Shown here in pieces: positions 1-8,505 of a stretch of 64,000 nucleotides of DNA (within the stretch, counting starts at the first letter, position 1; every line of letters starts with the position of its first letter). Origin of the DNA: an uncultured Chloracidobacterium sp. (lineage in GTDB: Bacteria; Acidobacteriota; Blastocatellia; Pyrinomonadales; Pyrinomonadaceae); the NCBI GenBank assembly GCA_936914845.1, contig CAKZGE010000017.1, positions 1 through 64,000 of the forward strand, given 5' to 3'. The notes under the pieces were generated by a model. The model did not search any database. It saw only the letters and a program-made list of their open reading frames with translations, and was not told the DNA's origin. The translations under genes and the position numbers were made by a program.

Positions 1-1541
1 ACGGCAATCTCGCACGTCAAACGATCTCTGTTCCGACAATCGGTGCCGCAACAGGGTTTACCGCCACGCAGAATTACACTTACGATCCGCTTGACCGGAT
101 AAAATCTGCGACCGAATCCATCAGCGGCAATCAAAGCTGGAAACAGACATTCAACTTTGACCGGTTTGGCAATCGTAGTTTTGATGCGGCGAACACGACG
201 CTTCAGAGCGTTGACTCTGCGATTGCGAAGATCGCTAACCCTGAAATTCAGCCATCAAACAACAAGCTGAAAGAAGATCAGGACAATGATGGGATTGCGG
301 ATTATCTGTATGACGCGAGCGGAAATATTACAAAGAATGCCCGCGAACAGGAGTTCACATATGATGCCGAGAATAGGCAGGTAACTGCAACAGGCAACGG
401 GCTTTCGACAAGCTACTTTTATGACGGAAACGGAAAGCGTATAAAATCGTATAATGCGATAACGGATCAGACAACGATCTTCGTTTACGATGCTGACGGT
501 GATCTTGCGGCGGAGTATACTGTAAATGTTCCGGCTCCGACGAGCCCGACGATCAGCTATTTGACAGAAGACGCACTTGGAAGCGTTCGTGTGACGACGA
601 ACTCCTTCGGCGAGATAAAAGCACGAAGAGACTTTCTGCCGTTTGGTGAAGAACTTTATGCTGGTTTTGCCGGAAGAAATACAGGCCAAAAATATGCATC
701 ATCTTCAGACGATACACGGAAGAAGTTTGCAACTTATCAGCGTGATGCGGAAACCGGACTGGACTTCGCACAATCCCGGTACTACTCTCCGATGCAGGGA
801 CGGTTCACCTCGCCGGATGAGTTCAAAGGCGGCCCGGATGAGCTTTTTGATTTTACAGATATTGCAATAGACAACCCTACTTTCTACGCGGAACTAAATA
901 ATCCACAATCACTAAATAAGTATCAATATGCGTTCAACAATCCATGTAAGTATGTGGATTCGGATGGACACTGTGCTCAAAGAGTTGTCGGAGCAATAGC
1001 TTTTGGGGTCATAGGTGGTGTTACTGGGTATTTTGTTGGAACTACTCTAGGAGCGGTCGGTGGTGGTGGTGGTGGAGCCGCCCTTTGCACATTAGCAGTT
1101 CCTGGTGGAGGCACCATTGCCTGTGGAGCAGCTGGTGGCGGAGCAGGTGCTGCAATAGGCGGCCCCATTGGAGCTGTTGCAGGTTCTGGAGTTGGAGCCT
1201 ATACTGCGTATAGGTTTATTCCTTGTCCGGAGACTAGAGGGCCTTCTGCGGCCTCTCCAGCCATATCACTTGGAACTGCCACTGCCGCCGCTGGCGGAGG
1301 CATGGAGATGGCGGAACATCGCCCCCAAAAACAGTCGAAAGGTTCACGAACCCGGACAGCGCCGAAACACCAAAGAGCGGAAGCACGTAAACAGAGAGAA
1401 CAAAACAGACCACCAAATCCAAATAATAAAAAACCAAAGAAGCCGCCTGAAAAACGAACCCCGGGTACACCAAGAAAAAATAAATATCCGCCAAAGACTG
1501 GGCCGAATGCTCCAAAACCAGAGATCGATCCGGTAAATTGA
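1..1541 (+). CDS. RHS-repeat protein, C-terminal part (5' end outside window)
   Basis: The frame is open from base 3 to the stop at 1541 with no upstream stop, so the start lies left of the window. YD-type repeats are visible (YDPLDR, YDASGNI, YDAENRQ, YDGNGKR), followed by the conserved RHS core end: EDALGSVR, RYYSPMQGRF and finally YVDSDGH near base 970. In this family the core forms a shell and the part after the core end is a variable effector or tail domain. Here that tail is a Gly/Ala-rich hydrophobic stretch (about 975-1235) and then a Lys/Pro/Arg-rich basic end. I recognise no known toxin fold in it. The next gene starts about 20 bp downstream on the same strand, as expected for an immunity partner. 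Confidence 0.9.
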   Translation, partial: GNLARQTISVPTIGAATGFTATQNYTYDPLDRIKSATESISGNQSWKQTFNFDRFGNRSFDAANTTLQSVDSAIAKIANPEIQPSNNKLKEDQDNDGIADYLYDASGNITKNAREQEFTYDAENRQVTATGNGLSTSYFYDGNGKRIKSYNAITDQTTIFVYDADGDLAAEYTVNVPAPTSPTISYLTEDALGSVRVTTNSFGEIKARRDFLPFGEELYAGFAGRNTGQKYASSSDDTRKKFATYQRDAETGLDFAQSRYYSPMQGRFTSPDEFKGGPDELFDFTDIAIDNPTFYAELNNPQSLNKYQYAFNNPCKYVDSDGHCAQRVVGAIAFGVIGGVTGYFVGTTLGAVGGGGGGAALCTLAVPGGGTIACGAAGGGAGAAIGGPIGAVAGSGVGAYTAYRFIPCPETRGPSAASPAISLGTATAAAGGGMEMAEHRPQKQSKGSRTRTAPKHQRAEARKQREQNRPPNPNNKKPKKPPEKRTPGTPRKNKYPPKTGPNAPKPEIDPVN

Positions 1542-1563
1542 CAAAAAGGAGATGAGAAAAGAA

Positions 1564-2103
1564 ATGAGCATATTAGATGAATTTGTGGACAAAGCTATCC
1601 GGACCAAAATGTATGTCACGGTAAGACGGCCGGTTTATGAAGCGGAAGGATTGTCCGGTGTGCTTTTGCAACAATCAGAAGATTTTCTGTTACTCAAAAA
1701 GTTCAATGAGTTTGGAGAATATGACGGTATCTCGGCGATCAGAAAGGATGATGTTTCTGAAATAGGATTCGAGGGGAATCGACGATATGTTACTGAGAAA
1801 CTCATTGAAAAATATGGAAGGGACAATCTAGATGTTTCACCGATCGATCTAAGTTCGATACAGACGATCATAGAAGGTTTTTCTACCTATGGTTATGTAG
1901 CGTTGTTTCAAGAGGAATACTCAAATGATTTTGATATAGGAGAGGTTCTCGAGAATGATGAAGAGTTTCTTATACTCCATGGATACGGAACGACAAATAC
2001 CTTAGATAGACCGAAGGTTATGTTGCGATTAGATTCAATAAGTCGTATCGATGTAGATGGAAAGTATGAAAGAAGTATTTTAGAAGTATTCTCAAATCTT
2101 TGA
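1564..2103 (+). CDS. Hypothetical protein, possible RHS-linked immunity protein
   Basis: This 179-residue acidic protein lies directly behind the RHS gene. The ATG at 1564 is preferred over the one at 1552, because AAGGAG ends right against 1552 but is 12 nt from 1564. It seems to hold two similar halves, each with a beta-rich pattern ending in a 'dI-x-x-I' step (roughly residues 17-65 and 107-165), like two small Sm- or SH3-type barrels. No signal peptide or membrane segment is visible. Position suggests an immunity protein for the RHS C-terminus, but the family is not recognised. The role is inference. Confidence 0.6.
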   Translation: MSILDEFVDKAIRTKMYVTVRRPVYEAEGLSGVLLQQSEDFLLLKKFNEFGEYDGISAIRKDDVSEIGFEGNRRYVTEKLIEKYGRDNLDVSPIDLSSIQTIIEGFSTYGYVALFQEEYSNDFDIGEVLENDEEFLILHGYGTTNTLDRPKVMLRLDSISRIDVDGKYERSILEVFSNL

Positions 2104-2291
2104 CTTTGGAGATAGTCGTTCGGCGTCAAGCCTTAATCTTTCGTAAATCTGGCAATTAATCACATATCTTTCAGTGGTAAGGGCGGTCGAAATTATGCAA
2201 ATTCTATGCAGCGGCCGCCTAACTCGCAGAATCCAGCACGTAGAATAGATCGCTTCCGCGTTTGATCACGGCCGCGAATTTAAGCGGAGCA
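2104..2291. other. Intergenic stretch expected to hold the left prophage end
   Basis: 188 bp lie between the RHS-linked gene and the last leftward phage gene. I see no ORF with a ribosome site. By eye there is no copy of the tRNA-Arg 3' end (35842-35880) that would mark an attachment site. The left edge of the prophage is therefore placed here only by gene content. Confidence 0.4.
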
Positions 2292-3494
2292 TTAGAGATC
2301 CGTATTTACATAGAGGATGCCTGTAGGAATATTGCCGCCGTAATTATCCCAGAAATAATAAAGCTGGCCATTCTGAAAGATCATCCCGACCAGAGCACCG
2401 ATATTGGATGCATTTGGCATATTCCGCGGATAATTTTCAAAACTCACATCAGGATACATGCCAAAGAGCAGATCTTTGTTCGACATGGAATTCCATGCGG
2501 CATAAAAACCATCGACCGCTATATCAGGAAATGAATCGGCAAAAACGCTATATAGTCCAGGACCCGCACCATCTACCGAATACGCTAACCCGCGACTGTC
2601 GGCAACCACTCGTGAAACAATGTCATTCCAGTCAGATAGGTTGAGTTTTCGAGCCTCCGAGCCTGTGCCGGCCACAAGGGCGGGAATATTGGTAACCATC
2701 GGATCATACGGATTATCGCCTGTCTTGAGCAGCCAAAACTGCCGCGATATCACCTCATACGGCAATATCTTGTTGTTATTTTCCACAGTTCCAAATTGAA
2801 CAGAACGGGCCGAACCATTGATGATCTGAGGGACTAGGTAGATATCGGCATTTGCCGAGAGTATGAAATCCGTCACTCCGGCCGCGCCAAAGTCATATTC
2901 GGTCGTGATCTTATAGCTTGACGTATTCCCAAAGCGTTCAAAGCAGATCGACGAAGCGATGATAAATTTATCATTTAAGGCTCCCGGTTTCTCAAACCCG
3001 CTGGGCTGCCACTTTGAATCTGTGATATGCCCGACATAGGCACTAAAGGCACCATTGCGGCCGACCGAGAATAGATCGACGCCTTCGGTATATGATCCGT
3101 TAGGATCAGTAATGTAAAAGCCATAAAGTTCGGCTTCTTCATATCCGATTTTCCGGTAGTAGGTTTTCCATGTTGAGAAGGCGGGCGTCATTAATAGATC
3201 ATAGAACGGCTCCGCATCAGTTAGGTCGAACTTGGTTTTTATGCCTTTCCAATTCCCCGGACTGGCGGTGCCGAGCGTTTCATCAACAACTAAATGCCAG
3301 AAAGGAAGATCATCCCACGTCGAGCCATTCCATATTTGCCCAAGGTCGTAAAAATTTATGCCGCCCGTCGATCGCTTTTTCTTCGGCATCATCCGGCGCC
3401 GTTTTGCACCGCGAATAATACCGCCCTGCTGCTGATCGGCAGCGGCGATGCGTCGTTTCGGCCGTCGGTTGATGTTGATGGTGATATCTGGCAT
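2292..3494 (-). CDS. Putative distal tail / receptor-binding protein
   Basis: About 400 residues. The ATG at 3494 (MPDITIN...) is preferred over the upstream ATG at 3524, although its ribosome site is weak. The N-terminus is basic (two RR clusters). The rest is aromatic- and Gly-rich with beta-type composition (for example NGSTWDDLPFWHL, YFWDNYGGNIP), as in tail fibre or tip adhesins. It is the last leftward phage gene after the tail-tip protein, a usual place for a host-recognition protein. It is separated from that gene by an unusual repeat-rich spacer. No catalytic motif is recognised, so the function is inferred from position. Confidence 0.5.
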   Translation of the reverse strand: MPDITININRRPKRRIAAADQQQGGIIRGAKRRRMMPKKKRSTGGINFYDLGQIWNGSTWDDLPFWHLVVDETLGTASPGNWKGIKTKFDLTDAEPFYDLLMTPAFSTWKTYYRKIGYEEAELYGFYITDPNGSYTEGVDLFSVGRNGAFSAYVGHITDSKWQPSGFEKPGALNDKFIIASSICFERFGNTSSYKITTEYDFGAAGVTDFILSANADIYLVPQIINGSARSVQFGTVENNNKILPYEVISRQFWLLKTGDNPYDPMVTNIPALVAGTGSEARKLNLSDWNDIVSRVVADSRGLAYSVDGAGPGLYSVFADSFPDIAVDGFYAAWNSMSNKDLLFGMYPDVSFENYPRNMPNASNIGALVGMIFQNGQLYYFWDNYGGNIPTGILYVNTDL

Positions 3495-3548
3495 TTCTTT
3501 GTTTTTTCTTGCGCAAAACCGCAAGAACTGGTGTTTTTCGCTCCTCGA

Positions 3549-3648
3549 ATGCTTGCTTAGGCTCTAATTCCTCGAATTCTTCCCATAATTCCCATAATCC
3601 CCGATATAGGGAATTATGTGGTGTTTTGCTTATAAAATGCTTGCTTAA
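3549..3648. repeat. Spacer with 10-bp inverted repeat and direct repeats
   Basis: CATAATTCCC at 3584-3593 is matched by GGGAATTATG at 3609-3618, a perfect 10-bp inverted repeat with a 15-nt loop. The 12-mer AATGCTTGCTTA occurs on both sides, at about 3548 and 3636. There is no T-run, so it is not a standard terminator. It may be an mRNA structure or a recombination site in front of the last tail gene. Confidence 0.6.
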
Positions 3649-3711
3649 CTTGCTTCGCTCGAAACATCTGTCAAACCCAAATATACGGCCTGCGTATAGG
3701 CGTATATTCAA

Positions 3712-5859
3712 CTATTCCGGCCGCTTCACCTGGGCGATCTCAAGCGTGGTTGATACGAACTGCTCAGGCGTTCCCAGATTCTCAAGCGTCAGCGTCCAGC
3801 CTTCGGTAATAAAGATGCCGTAATCAGCACCGGCCCGGTCTTTGGCATTAAACAGGAGGCCTTTCTGCATTGCCGGATGCCAGCCGCCGAGCACAGCATT
3901 GGCATTGAAGCGGCCTTCGATGGTTGCGGCCAGCACATCACGGCACAGCGGCAGAGCGAGGGCGAGGGGCAGTTCACCAACGGCGAAGGTTGGTATCGGC
4001 TTCGGCACCGGATTCGCACGGCCGGATGGTGTCAGGCCGCTGCGAAGAACGATAACCTGCCGCGAACGCTTGCCCGAGTTCCTGCTTGCCGTTGGATCAC
4101 CGCTTCTCGCTTCGGAAGCTCCGGTGATAACAGTAACCGGCTCGGTCAGATGATCAATGGTCTGCGACCACATCTGATATTGATTGCCGCCAACATTGGT
4201 CAGCGTATCGATCTGCGTTTCGATCAGGCCCGATGATACCGTCATCGAATCGACCACGCGGCGGCCGTCGTGTGCGCGGAGAAGCTCCATCTTCACCGGC
4301 TGGCCAAGATATTCATCATCCGGATCGGTAACGATCAGGCCGCGAACGGTTCGCAGCATCTTGGTCTGAACGATATTCCGCGGACTGCGCGGATCGTTGG
4401 CATACTCGTATCGCGTTTCCTCAAGCCGTGCATCCTGCAGGCTATTGCCGGCCGTGGTGACGTTCGGCAGCAGAGCGGTCACGCGGTTGCTTTCATCGGT
4501 CAGCTTGCCTTGGCCGTCGAAGTTGCGGACGTTCTCCGTCTCGCCGATCTTATTATTCTGCCAATCGAAGGTTTCTTTGACATCCTTGACCGGCTCCGAG
4601 CGGATAACCTTGCCATCAGAATCCTTCCAGTCCTTATAGGTGATCTGATGTGTCACCTGTGTAAAATCGGGCGTTCCGAATGTGCCGGACGTGGTCGGCG
4701 GCATCGTTACTACGCGCTCGGCGGTCAAAGCCCAATTGCCGATATTTTCAGTATAGGTCAGCGTAAAGCCGTCGATATCCTGCGGCTGGACGGTCATATC
4801 CCAAGATGTGTATTCATCAGCGGTCAGATCGCCGATCGTCAGATCATCCGGAAGCTCCTGATGCTTGTTGAGGATGTAAAGCGTGTCATCATCCGCATCA
4901 TAGAACCAGATCGGATCGAAAAGCCCGACTACCTGCGACACAACATCAAAGATGCCTTGCGTTACCGGCACGTCCACGCGAATGAGCGGAAAGTTCGGGA
5001 TGTTGGTGACGATTGTTGTTTTCGAATATAAGATCTTGAGCAGCTTATAGAGCGTCAGACCGGGAACAGCGTTCAATACATTCTGCACCGCCGAACCATT
5101 CTCATAGTAGATCGTATCAAGCGTTTCGAGGGCAACGGTCGTCTGCGTCGGATCGTAGATGATAACGTTCTGCGTTCGCCAGCCGATGATTCTCTCCTGC
5201 CATGTCGAAACAAGCGAAAGCGTGACAAGGTCATCCGGCCCGTCATTGTAGGCACTCGTGAATTGCTCACCGATCAATTCGCCGCGGTAAAGCACCGTGT
5301 GCCACGTCAGGCTGCTCATCGGCGTGTTTCGCAGGCCGATCTCCAAGGTGTAGCGTCTGGCACTCGTATGCTCCGGCCAGTCCGCCGTTGCCAGCGTCAC
5401 CGAGGCCTCTTCCGCAAGGTTTTGGCGATTGGCGCGAACCGAGGCTTGCATAACGCGGATATCGCGGCCCAGATCATCGGTCATTCGCACTTGATAGGTC
5501 TGATGCTGCAGCCAGTTCGCCGGTATCTCATTGATGATCGGCGGCGGATATTCGAGCGAAAGGCGGGCCTGGACATTCAACTCTCCGCCGTCATATTCGC
5601 GGATATCGATATCGTACTCACCGCGAACCGTAATATTGAGTTCACCGCCGAAGGTTTCGGTAACATCGATCTCGGCCGGAACTTCAAGGCTGCGGACGGC
5701 AGCGGTCAGATCACCGCCCGTTTCCTCGACAATATCAACCTCGACCGGCACATAAACCCGCCGCACATGGATCTCTAGTTCGCCGCCGGTCTCTTCGATG
5801 ATATCGAGCGTCGAGCCGACCAGTTCGCCTTCCAGTAATGAGATCAGAATGTTCGCCAT
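3712..5859 (-). CDS. Large tail-tip/hub protein with N-terminal tandem repeats
   Basis: 715 residues, the largest tail gene besides the tape measure. The N-terminal ~95 residues hold four tandem units of about 20-24 residues sharing a core like ETGGELxxxVR. Then follow mixed alpha/beta regions with many short strands (for example residues 120-330, including FDPIWFYDADDDTLYILNK), reminiscent of tail-hub proteins of siphoviruses. Place after the tape measure and four smaller tail genes fits a tail-tip or hub role. The C-terminus (FITEGWTLTLENLGTPEQFVSTTLEI) is beta-rich. No peptidase or lysozyme motif was seen. Family not recognised with certainty. Confidence 0.6.
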   Translation of the reverse strand: MANILISLLEGELVGSTLDIIEETGGELEIHVRRVYVPVEVDIVEETGGDLTAAVRSLEVPAEIDVTETFGGELNITVRGEYDIDIREYDGGELNVQARLSLEYPPPIINEIPANWLQHQTYQVRMTDDLGRDIRVMQASVRANRQNLAEEASVTLATADWPEHTSARRYTLEIGLRNTPMSSLTWHTVLYRGELIGEQFTSAYNDGPDDLVTLSLVSTWQERIIGWRTQNVIIYDPTQTTVALETLDTIYYENGSAVQNVLNAVPGLTLYKLLKILYSKTTIVTNIPNFPLIRVDVPVTQGIFDVVSQVVGLFDPIWFYDADDDTLYILNKHQELPDDLTIGDLTADEYTSWDMTVQPQDIDGFTLTYTENIGNWALTAERVVTMPPTTSGTFGTPDFTQVTHQITYKDWKDSDGKVIRSEPVKDVKETFDWQNNKIGETENVRNFDGQGKLTDESNRVTALLPNVTTAGNSLQDARLEETRYEYANDPRSPRNIVQTKMLRTVRGLIVTDPDDEYLGQPVKMELLRAHDGRRVVDSMTVSSGLIETQIDTLTNVGGNQYQMWSQTIDHLTEPVTVITGASEARSGDPTASRNSGKRSRQVIVLRSGLTPSGRANPVPKPIPTFAVGELPLALALPLCRDVLAATIEGRFNANAVLGGWHPAMQKGLLFNAKDRAGADYGIFITEGWTLTLENLGTPEQFVSTTLEIAQVKRPE

Positions 5860-5869
5860 GGTTTCCGGT

Positions 5870-6337
5870 TTATCGCTGCACGGTCAGGATCATGCTCAGA
5901 AATCGCAGCTGCTCATCGGCGGCGTCGATGTCGATAGATACCAATTCTCCGGCTATCACCGGAACCGAAACAAGAGATTCCGCCATATAGTCGCCCGCCT
6001 CGATCTCCGGCCGATCATCAGGGTCAGCGTAGATCGTTGCCAGATTAGAGCGCCGCGAACCTGTGTTCACATCAAAGATCGCCGTCTCTTCCACATCGTC
6101 CGGAGCGAACAGTTCGACCTTGATGATCGTGCCTGCTTCGGGGACGCGGAATTCAAAAACGTTCGCGGCCGGATAGCTCGTCAGAAGCCGCGCGTTTACC
6201 TGCTGCAAAGTATACATAGGGTCACCAAAAGTAATATTGACCGTGGATGGCGGCCATCCATACAACGCAATGAGATTGACCGGATAATCGGCAAAACCAA
6301 GCGGTGTCTGCATCTTAGGCGGGTCGATCAGTGCCAT
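5870..6337 (-). CDS. Hypothetical tail-module protein
   Basis: 155 residues, beta-rich. Its ATG overlaps the stop of the upstream gene in a TAATG arrangement, which implies translational coupling. The composition (many Ile/Val/Pro, one Trp, no Cys) suits a small structural jelly-roll-like protein. The middle reads FEFRVPEAGTIIKVELFAPDDV. No family is recognised. Tail role inferred from place between the tape measure and the tail-tip protein. Confidence 0.5.
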   Translation of the reverse strand: MALIDPPKMQTPLGFADYPVNLIALYGWPPSTVNITFGDPMYTLQQVNARLLTSYPAANVFEFRVPEAGTIIKVELFAPDDVEETAIFDVNTGSRRSNLATIYADPDDRPEIEAGDYMAESLVSVPVIAGELVSIDIDAADEQLRFLSMILTVQR

Positions 6338-7188
6338 TATTCATACCTCATCAGGATTCGTTGATTATTAGGACATCCGGCAACTGTTCCAAGTGCGACA
6401 AAGGTATGCATCGCCCCATAGACATTCATCGTGTATTGCATACCGATGGATGAAAAGTCCGTCGTATTCGCACAGAAGATATTGGCCGATTCCATCAGAA
6501 ACGCCCCTTTCTGTGGAGCCAGCGTACCGATCCCTTTATCCGCTCCATATCCGGCATATGCCGCCGCTCCGAACCGCCAGCCGCGGCTATCTGTGGTCGA
6601 TACCGCTCCGGCTCCGTTCGGCGGCACACTTCCGACCCGTGGAATGACCTGATTAACGAGATTGGTAGCGGCATGACCGAACCATACAAATACCTCATCC
6701 TGCTGAATCCCGCCGCTGCTGCGCGTTCTTTCAATGGATATCACTATCGTATAGATCGCATTACCTCCGAACGGTGCAAGGTCAATCCAGCCATCACCGG
6801 CCGCAAAGTAGCAATCAAGCGTGGTCGTCGCGCTGATGGTTGCTCCGGCCCGCGTGGTGGCGTTGCCGGTAATGCCGCCGCTGCCATCGCTGCCCCAACC
6901 GACGGTCAGCCAGACCTGCGGATTATTGATCGAAGAACCGGAGCCGTATTCGATCTTGAAATAGAAGTTATGCAACCCGCCCGCAGCATCATTAGATCGC
7001 CAAACTTCATACGCGGCGGCGGCATTCGTTCCGCCCGGGGCGTTTACCGTTGACCAATTGACCTGCCCGGTGTCTGCCGTCTGGATCATTCCTCCGGCCG
7101 CAATGGCGTCCGAGATCGCCTTACCCCATGCCCTGAAATTGGTATTGCTGCTGTTGGACGGGATTACTGAAATTGTTGATGCTGCCAT
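6337..7188 (-). CDS. Hypothetical structural protein, likely tail-tip or fibre associated
   Basis: 283 residues rich in Gly, Ala, Ser, Thr and Asn, with few charged residues in the middle. This is typical of exposed phage beta-structures. The N-terminus reads STISVIPSNSSNTNFRAWG, followed by repeated strand-like segments with many aromatic residues. The ribosome site AAGGAG stands upstream of 7188. It lies in the tail-end cluster and is coupled to the next gene by TAATG. Family not recognised. Confidence 0.5.
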   Translation of the reverse strand: MAASTISVIPSNSSNTNFRAWGKAISDAIAAGGMIQTADTGQVNWSTVNAPGGTNAAAAYEVWRSNDAAGGLHNFYFKIEYGSGSSINNPQVWLTVGWGSDGSGGITGNATTRAGATISATTTLDCYFAAGDGWIDLAPFGGNAIYTIVISIERTRSSGGIQQDEVFVWFGHAATNLVNQVIPRVGSVPPNGAGAVSTTDSRGWRFGAAAYAGYGADKGIGTLAPQKGAFLMESANIFCANTTDFSSIGMQYTMNVYGAMHTFVALGTVAGCPNNQRILMRYE

Positions 7189-7198
7189 AATCTACTCC

Positions 7199-7597
7199 TT
7201 ATGAAACCGTGAACGTCAGATCGCTGACCGCAATCGTTAGCGATTGACCGTTTTCAACCACTAGCGGCGACGAAAGCACCTTGCGGGCGATCAGATTGCC
7301 CAATTGGTCGAAGATGCCGAATGAAAGGATGTCGTCGCTATCCTCAGTGAAGGTGTCCGATGAGTGGGCCACCGCCAAAGTCTTGATGCCGGTCGTCGTC
7401 GATGGGAAGTTGGTGGTGTTATTGGTGATCTCGATCGGAGCGTATCCGGCCGCATCGCATTCCGTGCCGAGGCCGTCAAGATCGACCACCGTATAGAATG
7501 CCTTAACCTCAAAGGATGTGGCTGCCGTATATGAACCGCCGCCAAATGCCTGATTTGCCCTTCTCGCCTTCTCAAAATTCGATATCTCTAATGCCAT
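7199..7597 (-). CDS. Tail-fibre-type small structural protein
   Basis: 132 residues. The pattern LDGLGTECDAAGYAPIEI followed by NTTNFPSTTTGIKTL and LSFGIFDQLGN recalls the small siphovirus tail proteins in which 'GTEVSGGSYAR' precedes a beta domain (Gp80-like). That similarity is from memory and moderate. It starts with a good AGGAG site upstream of 7597 and is followed at 10 bp by the next leftward gene. No membrane segment or signal. Probably a tail surface or tip protein. Confidence 0.45.
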   Translation of the reverse strand: MALEISNFEKARRANQAFGGGSYTAATSFEVKAFYTVVDLDGLGTECDAAGYAPIEITNNTTNFPSTTTGIKTLAVAHSSDTFTEDSDDILSFGIFDQLGNLIARKVLSSPLVVENGQSLTIAVSDLTFTVS

Positions 7598-7606
7598 ATA
7601 GTTCTC

Positions 7607-8020
7607 CTATGCAGTCTCGAACCGGAAGACCGGCCGGATTATCATTTCATCGTCAAAACCTTCCGCTGTGTATGGGTTATCAAGGGCCGCCTTCGCCGCC
7701 TTCGTGAAGTTTCCCGTGTCGCCTGCACCCGTGACCGTGATCGTCGTGTTATTCAGCGTCGCCGTATTCATTGCCGTCTTGATCGAAAGCCAGACGCCTT
7801 TTGAGAGCCATGTTTCAACCTGAATCTCAAAGATGTCGCCCGGCGGACGTGCGATCACCTGCCGCACCGGACGGCCTGAATTTGCCCGCCTGGAAACGCC
7901 GACATACGGATTCACCAGCACCGGCCATTGCGGAACCAAACACCGTGCCGGAAGGCCCGTATTAGTGCCGTCGCTGGTCAGGTACACCGCCCCGATGCGA
8001 ATTGAGTAATATTGGCTCAT
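7607..8020 (-). CDS. Hypothetical tail-module protein
   Basis: 137 residues beginning MSQYYSIRIGAVYLTS. The central part (GDIFEIQVETWLSKGVWLSIKTAMNTA) and the end (IIRPVFRFETA) alternate strands and short helices. It lies immediately downstream, in transcription, of the moron insertion, so it is the first tail-end gene after the tape measure on this strand. It could be a distal-tail or tail-tip chaperone-type protein. No family recognised. Confidence 0.45.
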   Translation of the reverse strand: MSQYYSIRIGAVYLTSDGTNTGLPARCLVPQWPVLVNPYVGVSRRANSGRPVRQVIARPPGDIFEIQVETWLSKGVWLSIKTAMNTATLNNTTITVTGAGDTGNFTKAAKAALDNPYTAEGFDDEMIIRPVFRFETA

Positions 8021-8093
8021 CTATATTTTCTCTTGCGTTAAACGCTGTTTTTCTGTTACATTGTTCGTGCCTGTCATCTGGCCCCACACAACT

Positions 8094-8477
8094 ATGAAAA
8101 AACTATCTATCTTGGTCTTTGTGACAGTTATCGCCGTCTTTATCATTTCATGCATTGGACGAAAAACGATCTCAGGCGAAATATTTTCCAATAATGGAAA
8201 ATTAACAGGGATTCCGGTATATGCCATATCGGAAGATATCTACGAAAAGGAAGGCGATAATATCCTGTTCAAATTCAATGAGCAAAAGGAATATTATTCG
8301 GCCTTTACAAACGCCGAAGGTAAATTTTCAATCCGCGTCCCTGCTGGCAAATATCGAATCATTGCAGCTTCGGATAAATATGGAGGTTATATTTGCCCCG
8401 TAGATGCAACTTATGGAAATCAAACAATCTCGATAAGCGACCGTTACTATCGGCAAAACCCGAGCATCATCCCTTAA
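8094..8477 (+). CDS. Predicted lipoprotein encoded by an opposite-strand moron gene
   Basis: 127 residues from ATG 8094, the only rightward gene between the tail genes. It begins MKKLSILVFVTVIAVFIISC, a signal peptide ending in a lipobox-like cysteine, so it should be an exported lipoprotein. The mature part reads like a small carboxypeptidase-regulatory/transthyretin-like beta domain (ISGEIFSNNGKLTGIPVYAI ... FTNAEGKFSIRVPAGKYRI), a fold seen in bacterial surface proteins. Base use is more AT-rich than that of its neighbours. Opposite strand, own spacing and a surface-exposed product fit a moron expressed in the lysogen, for instance for superinfection exclusion or altered host surface. The role is inference. 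Confidence 0.7.
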   Translation: MKKLSILVFVTVIAVFIISCIGRKTISGEIFSNNGKLTGIPVYAISEDIYEKEGDNILFKFNEQKEYYSAFTNAEGKFSIRVPAGKYRIIAASDKYGGYICPVDATYGNQTISISDRYYRQNPSIIP

Positions 8478-8505
8478 AGACGATTCCCTATATCAAAGAT
8501 CGATC

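Noticed and set aside
2104..2291. Possible attL copy of the tRNA-Arg 3' end
   Set aside because: No match to the tRNA 3' sequence could be seen by eye, so no attachment site is claimed.
3310..3711. Leftward 133-residue ORF covering the repeat spacer
   Set aside because: It overlaps the N-terminal part of the 2292-3494 gene in another frame and its sequence is low-complexity and basic without family signs.
8021..8227. Leftward 68-residue ORF before the tail gene at 7607
   Set aside because: It lies antisense to the lipoprotein signal peptide and has no ribosome site; the rightward gene is better supported.
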